Source: Phascolomyces articulosus
Taxonomy: Eukaryota; Mucoromycota; Mucoromycetes; Mucorales; Lichtheimiaceae
DNA length: 64,000 nt
NCBI GenBank assembly: GCA_025677815.1
Contig: JAIXMP010000004.1
Coordinates: 868,001-932,000 of the forward strand
Reading direction: 5' to 3'
The notes beneath the pieces were generated by a model, which did no database searches, was not told the origin of the DNA, and saw only the letters and a program-made list of their open reading frames with translations. A program made the translations under genes and the position numbers. Positions 63,050 to 64,000 of this stretch are shown piece after piece; the first letter of the stretch is position 1; each line of letters opens with the position of its first letter.

Positions 63050-64000
63050 TAAACTTGACACATGTCACTGGTAACAATAGGAGTTAAATGAAGACCTGGA
63101 TAAAGCATATCATGATGGATGGATGATTTGAATCTGTGGATGGATTTCTTGTTCCATGGCAGAACATCTTGAACAATATATAATAACCAGTGGACAAATG
63201 GATATGACTTTTGAGACATGCATAAATAAAGAAGAGGAACCTTGAATCGAGAACAATAGAAGAATGATAGGATGAAAAAAAAAACCATGAAAAAGATTCG
63301 GCTGATGATGGAACGAATGATAGGACAAGAGACAATACAAAGCAATGAATGGATAATGTGTGGACACTATGTCATGATAAAGTTTGTATAAAGATGATAC
63401 GAGGACGTGTCAAAGTATGGATCAGGCCAATCAATATAAAGCCTGTGGAGCAACAAAGATAAACCACAACTTGGGAGACCAAGCATGGGTGACTTGACAA
63501 AAATAATCCTTTCGCATGGATGACCAATGCATTTAATAGACAACATAGCGTGATATCAGATAGCTTGGATGGTCAAAGAAGGATGGATGATGGACAACAA
63601 CTTGGATGAAAAAAAACACGTAGTAGGTATTATCAGAAGGTAAATGATTTGACACAAGAAAAAGCAAGACGCAAAAAGAAACACGGTAAGCAAAAGAAAA
63701 ATAAAATAAAATGGATGATCATACCCAATGTGGATGAAAAAAGAACAAGAGGATTGCCACAGCATGGATAATCAAAGTAGATTGGTGTAACAACAACAAA
63801 AAAAGTGCCATGAGTACACAAGTAGATGGATGGCACGATGCTCTATAACATCAAAAAGAAAGAAGTAAAGAGTATGGATGAACTCCCACAACATGGATGA
63901 TAAAAAAATATGCGTTTCAGGAAAAAAAAATTATCTTAACAAGTATTACAAGACGATGGAAAGTACGAGCAGGAACCAAAGCATTAATGATGGAAGCTTC
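63050..64000 (-). repeat. CATCCA-rich non-coding block, copy B (continues past the window end)
   Basis: On the minus strand CATCC/ATCCA recurs about twenty times in 950 nt. Short ORFs here are pyrimidine-rich and mutually overlapping, with no protein resemblance. It shares aligned anchor words, including an identical 15-mer at 63595-63609, with copy A at 37-38 kb in the opposite orientation. It ends about 30-50 nt before the putative ATG at 63023, so it may act as upstream region of that gene. Confidence 0.5.

Overview
The window looks like a stretch of a Mucoromycota genome, most likely Mucorales. It is AT-rich and gene-dense, and its genes carry many short GT-AG introns (18 exons in TOP2) that can be joined by phase into full-length, conserved fungal proteins. 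Decayed Ty3/gypsy and DDE-transposase sequences of the kind common in that group lie between the genes. The genus cannot be fixed from the sequence alone. All exon chains below are hand-built from splice sites and phase; I had no aligner. No tRNA, rRNA or CRISPR was seen.

Layout. 1-5 kb: a coiled-coil protein with a CC1-box-like motif (-), then a Cys/His zinc-finger protein (-). 5-7 kb: intergenic DNA with a fold-back element. 7-14 kb: DNA topoisomerase II (+) convergent with purine nucleoside phosphorylase (-). 15.5-20 kb: two more zinc-finger genes, head to head. 20.8-23 kb: a VPS68/TMEM50 homologue (+), followed by what looks like a decayed trehalose-6-phosphate synthase. 23.3-27.2 kb: an SPX-RING protein and a PPN2-type polyphosphatase in tandem (-), a phosphate-homeostasis neighbourhood. 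29-35.5 kb: DBP5 (+), a glutathione peroxidase (-) and EMG1/NEP1 (-). 37-38 kb: a CATCCA-rich non-coding block. 38.6-45.5 kb: two convergent paralogous amidohydrolases, one cytosolic and one secreted, enclosing a nest of transposon and gene fragments with an inverted pair of short MITE-like elements. 46.3 kb: a DDE transposase relic. 47.2-49.8 kb: an EF-hand alternative NADH dehydrogenase (-). 50.1-58.5 kb: a giant DOCK-family GEF of about 2739 residues (-). 59.7-60.3 kb: a nested tandem repeat. 61-63 kb: a tentative membrane-protein gene (-). 63-64 kb: a second, inverted and diverged copy of the CATCCA-rich block.

Most genes are housekeeping: DNA topology, purine salvage, mRNA export, 18S rRNA modification, respiration, peroxide defence, phosphate metabolism and Rho-GTPase signalling. 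The less ordinary material is the zinc-finger paralogue set, the dynein-adaptor-like protein, the amidohydrolase pair and the repeats.
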